DNA from: Atlantibacter sp032075065
Lineage (GTDB): Bacteria; Pseudomonadota; Gammaproteobacteria; Enterobacterales; Enterobacteriaceae
Direction: 5' to 3'
NCBI RefSeq assembly: GCF_032075065.1
Contig: NZ_DAMAZC010000118.1
Span: 1 to 13,713 of the forward strand
DNA length: 13,713 nucleotides
In this document: positions 12,765-13,713 of the stretch, in pieces
How positions within the stretch are numbered: position 1 is the first letter of the stretch
Layout: each line of letters starts with the position of its first letter
Position numbers and translations under genes: made by a program
Notes under the pieces: generated by a model
What the model saw: the letters and a program-made list of their open reading frames with translations, nothing else
Database searches by the model: none
What the model was told of the DNA's origin: nothing

Positions 12765-13713
12765 TCAGGCTGTCAAACTCTTCACAGGCCGCAGCGCAAC
12801 CCACACTCCCGCCGTCAGTATCAGCAGCATCCCGCTGGCCACGGACAGCACCGCGCTGTGCGATTCCTTAAACGCCACGTTGGCGGCATTGACCACCTGC
12901 TCGCCCAGCGCCGGGCTAAGCTGTTGCGCCACCAGCAGCGCCTCGTTGATTGATGCGCTGGCCTGGGGCATTAGCGTGGCGGGCAATTCGGATGGCAGGT
13001 CAATGGAGCCGCTAAACGAATGGCTTAAAATCATGCCAAAAATAGCGATGCCCATACCTGCGCCCAGTTCGTAGGCCATGGTTTCAATCGCCCCTGCCGC
13101 CGTGGCTTTTTCCTTCGGTGCCGCCGACATAATCGCGGCGGTAGACGCCAACAGCGCGGTGGCGGCGCTAAGCCCCAGCAGAATCATCCAGCCCCAGGCG
13201 ACGGCGCGCTGGTTGGCCATGTCGGTCATCGCCAGGCCGTAAAAGCTCAGGGCGCTTAGCGCCATACCGAGCGTGGCCACCTTACGCAAGCCAAAGCGCC
13301 CCACCAGCGCCCCCGCCGCCGGGCCGCTAAAGCTACAGGCCAGCATCAGCGGCAGCATAAACAGCCCGGCCTCCAGCGGCGTGAAGCCGTGGACAAATTG
13401 CAGCTCCTGCGCCATCAGCAGTTCGAACCCCACCAGGGTGATCATCGCGGTCAGCGCCATCAGCACGCCGGTTAGAATAATGCGATGGGTAAACAGCGTC
13501 AGGTCGATCATCGGCGCGTTTGCCCGCAGCTGGCTGCGGATAAATAGCGCCATCAGCAACCCGCCGCTAAATAATGCCCCGAGCACCAGCGTCAGGTTGC
13601 TGTTCGCTTTCAGGCTGGTTTTCGCCGCCAGCACCAGCAACAGGATCGCGGCAATCAACATCAGCGCCTGGGTTAAATTCAGGGTTTGCGCACGCTGTAC
13701 CGGCTGGCGCGGA
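12765..13713 (-). CDS. smvA: DHA2-family MFS drug-efflux transporter, SmvA-like (partial, N terminus off the right edge)
   Basis: The open frame runs from the right edge (first full codon at 13712) to TGA 12767-12765, giving about 315 C-terminal residues of an inner-membrane proton-driven exporter with 14 predicted helices. Hydrophobic segments alternate with short loops. Recognisable stretches are APMIDLTLFTHRIILTGVLM, VGFELLMAQELQFVHGFTPL and GAIETMAYELGAGMGIAIFG, which agree with my recollection of SmvA/QacA-type exporters of methyl viologen and quaternary ammonium biocides. The internal ATG at 13661 is not the true start, since the frame stays open with helix-compatible residues beyond it. 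In Klebsiella the usual local regulator of smvA is TetR-type SmvR, which is not seen here. The gene symbol is a family-level guess. Confidence 0.8.
   Translation of the reverse strand, partial: PRQPVQRAQTLNLTQALMLIAAILLLVLAAKTSLKANSNLTLVLGALFSGGLLMALFIRSQLRANAPMIDLTLFTHRIILTGVLMALTAMITLVGFELLMAQELQFVHGFTPLEAGLFMLPLMLACSFSGPAAGALVGRFGLRKVATLGMALSALSFYGLAMTDMANQRAVAWGWMILLGLSAATALLASTAAIMSAAPKEKATAAGAIETMAYELGAGMGIAIFGMILSHSFSGSIDLPSELPATLMPQASASINEALLVAQQLSPALGEQVVNAANVAFKESHSAVLSVASGMLLILTAGVWVALRPVKSLTA

Noticed and set aside
1..13713. CRISPR arrays, rRNA genes, integrase or transposase genes
   Set aside because: No regularly spaced repeats, rRNA sequence or recombinase motifs were found on either strand.

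Overview
The window looks like chromosomal DNA of an enterobacterium of the Klebsiella/Enterobacter/Raoultella/Kosakonia kind. Its genes are GC-rich with enterobacterial codon use and Shine-Dalgarno sites, and its protein families are typical of that group. I cannot name the species from sequence alone.

Region 1 (1-9592) is a sugar catabolic locus. A SorC/DeoR-type (LsrR-like) regulator, cut by the left edge, is transcribed leftward. Divergent from it runs an eight-gene operon: periplasmic sugar-binding protein, DUF2291 lipoprotein, double-domain sugar ABC ATPase, RbsC-type permease, the two halves of a split transketolase, an FGGY sugar kinase and an L-fucose/L-arabinose-isomerase-family protein. 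Most genes abut or overlap by 1-22 nt. The one larger internal gap (4754-4840) holds a weak terminator-like element and a candidate second promoter. The operon ends in a strong intrinsic terminator. The logic is: import an aldose, isomerise it to a ketose, phosphorylate it, then cleave it by transketolase into central metabolites. This layout agrees with the D-apiose to apulose to apulose-4-phosphate pathway (AplK, AptA, AptB). That substrate is an inference from gene content and is not proven here. TTGAATA/TATTCAA palindromes occur in the divergent promoter region, in the binding-protein leader and before the transketolase genes, and are candidate operators.

Region 2 (about 9593-12251) is a patchwork of accessory material. 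It holds a leftward DUF1963 (YwqG-like) gene, a strikingly AT-rich rightward gene whose C-terminal half carries an R-x4-H motif typical of HEPN ribonucleases, and a broken HxlR-family regulator. The AT-rich gene lies between perfect 12-bp inverted repeats (10494-10505 and 11726-11737). The HxlR reading frame has an in-frame TGA and an apparent one-base deletion.

Region 3 (12274-13713) is leftward: an uncharacterised small protein with one N-terminal membrane helix, preceded by the C-terminal two thirds of a DHA2-family MFS drug-efflux protein (SmvA-like) that runs off the right edge.

The best candidate for something undescribed is the AT-rich HEPN-motif gene and its flanking repeats. The sugar operon is coherent and possibly already known as a pathway type, but its regulation and its DUF2291 protein are not explained by what I can see.
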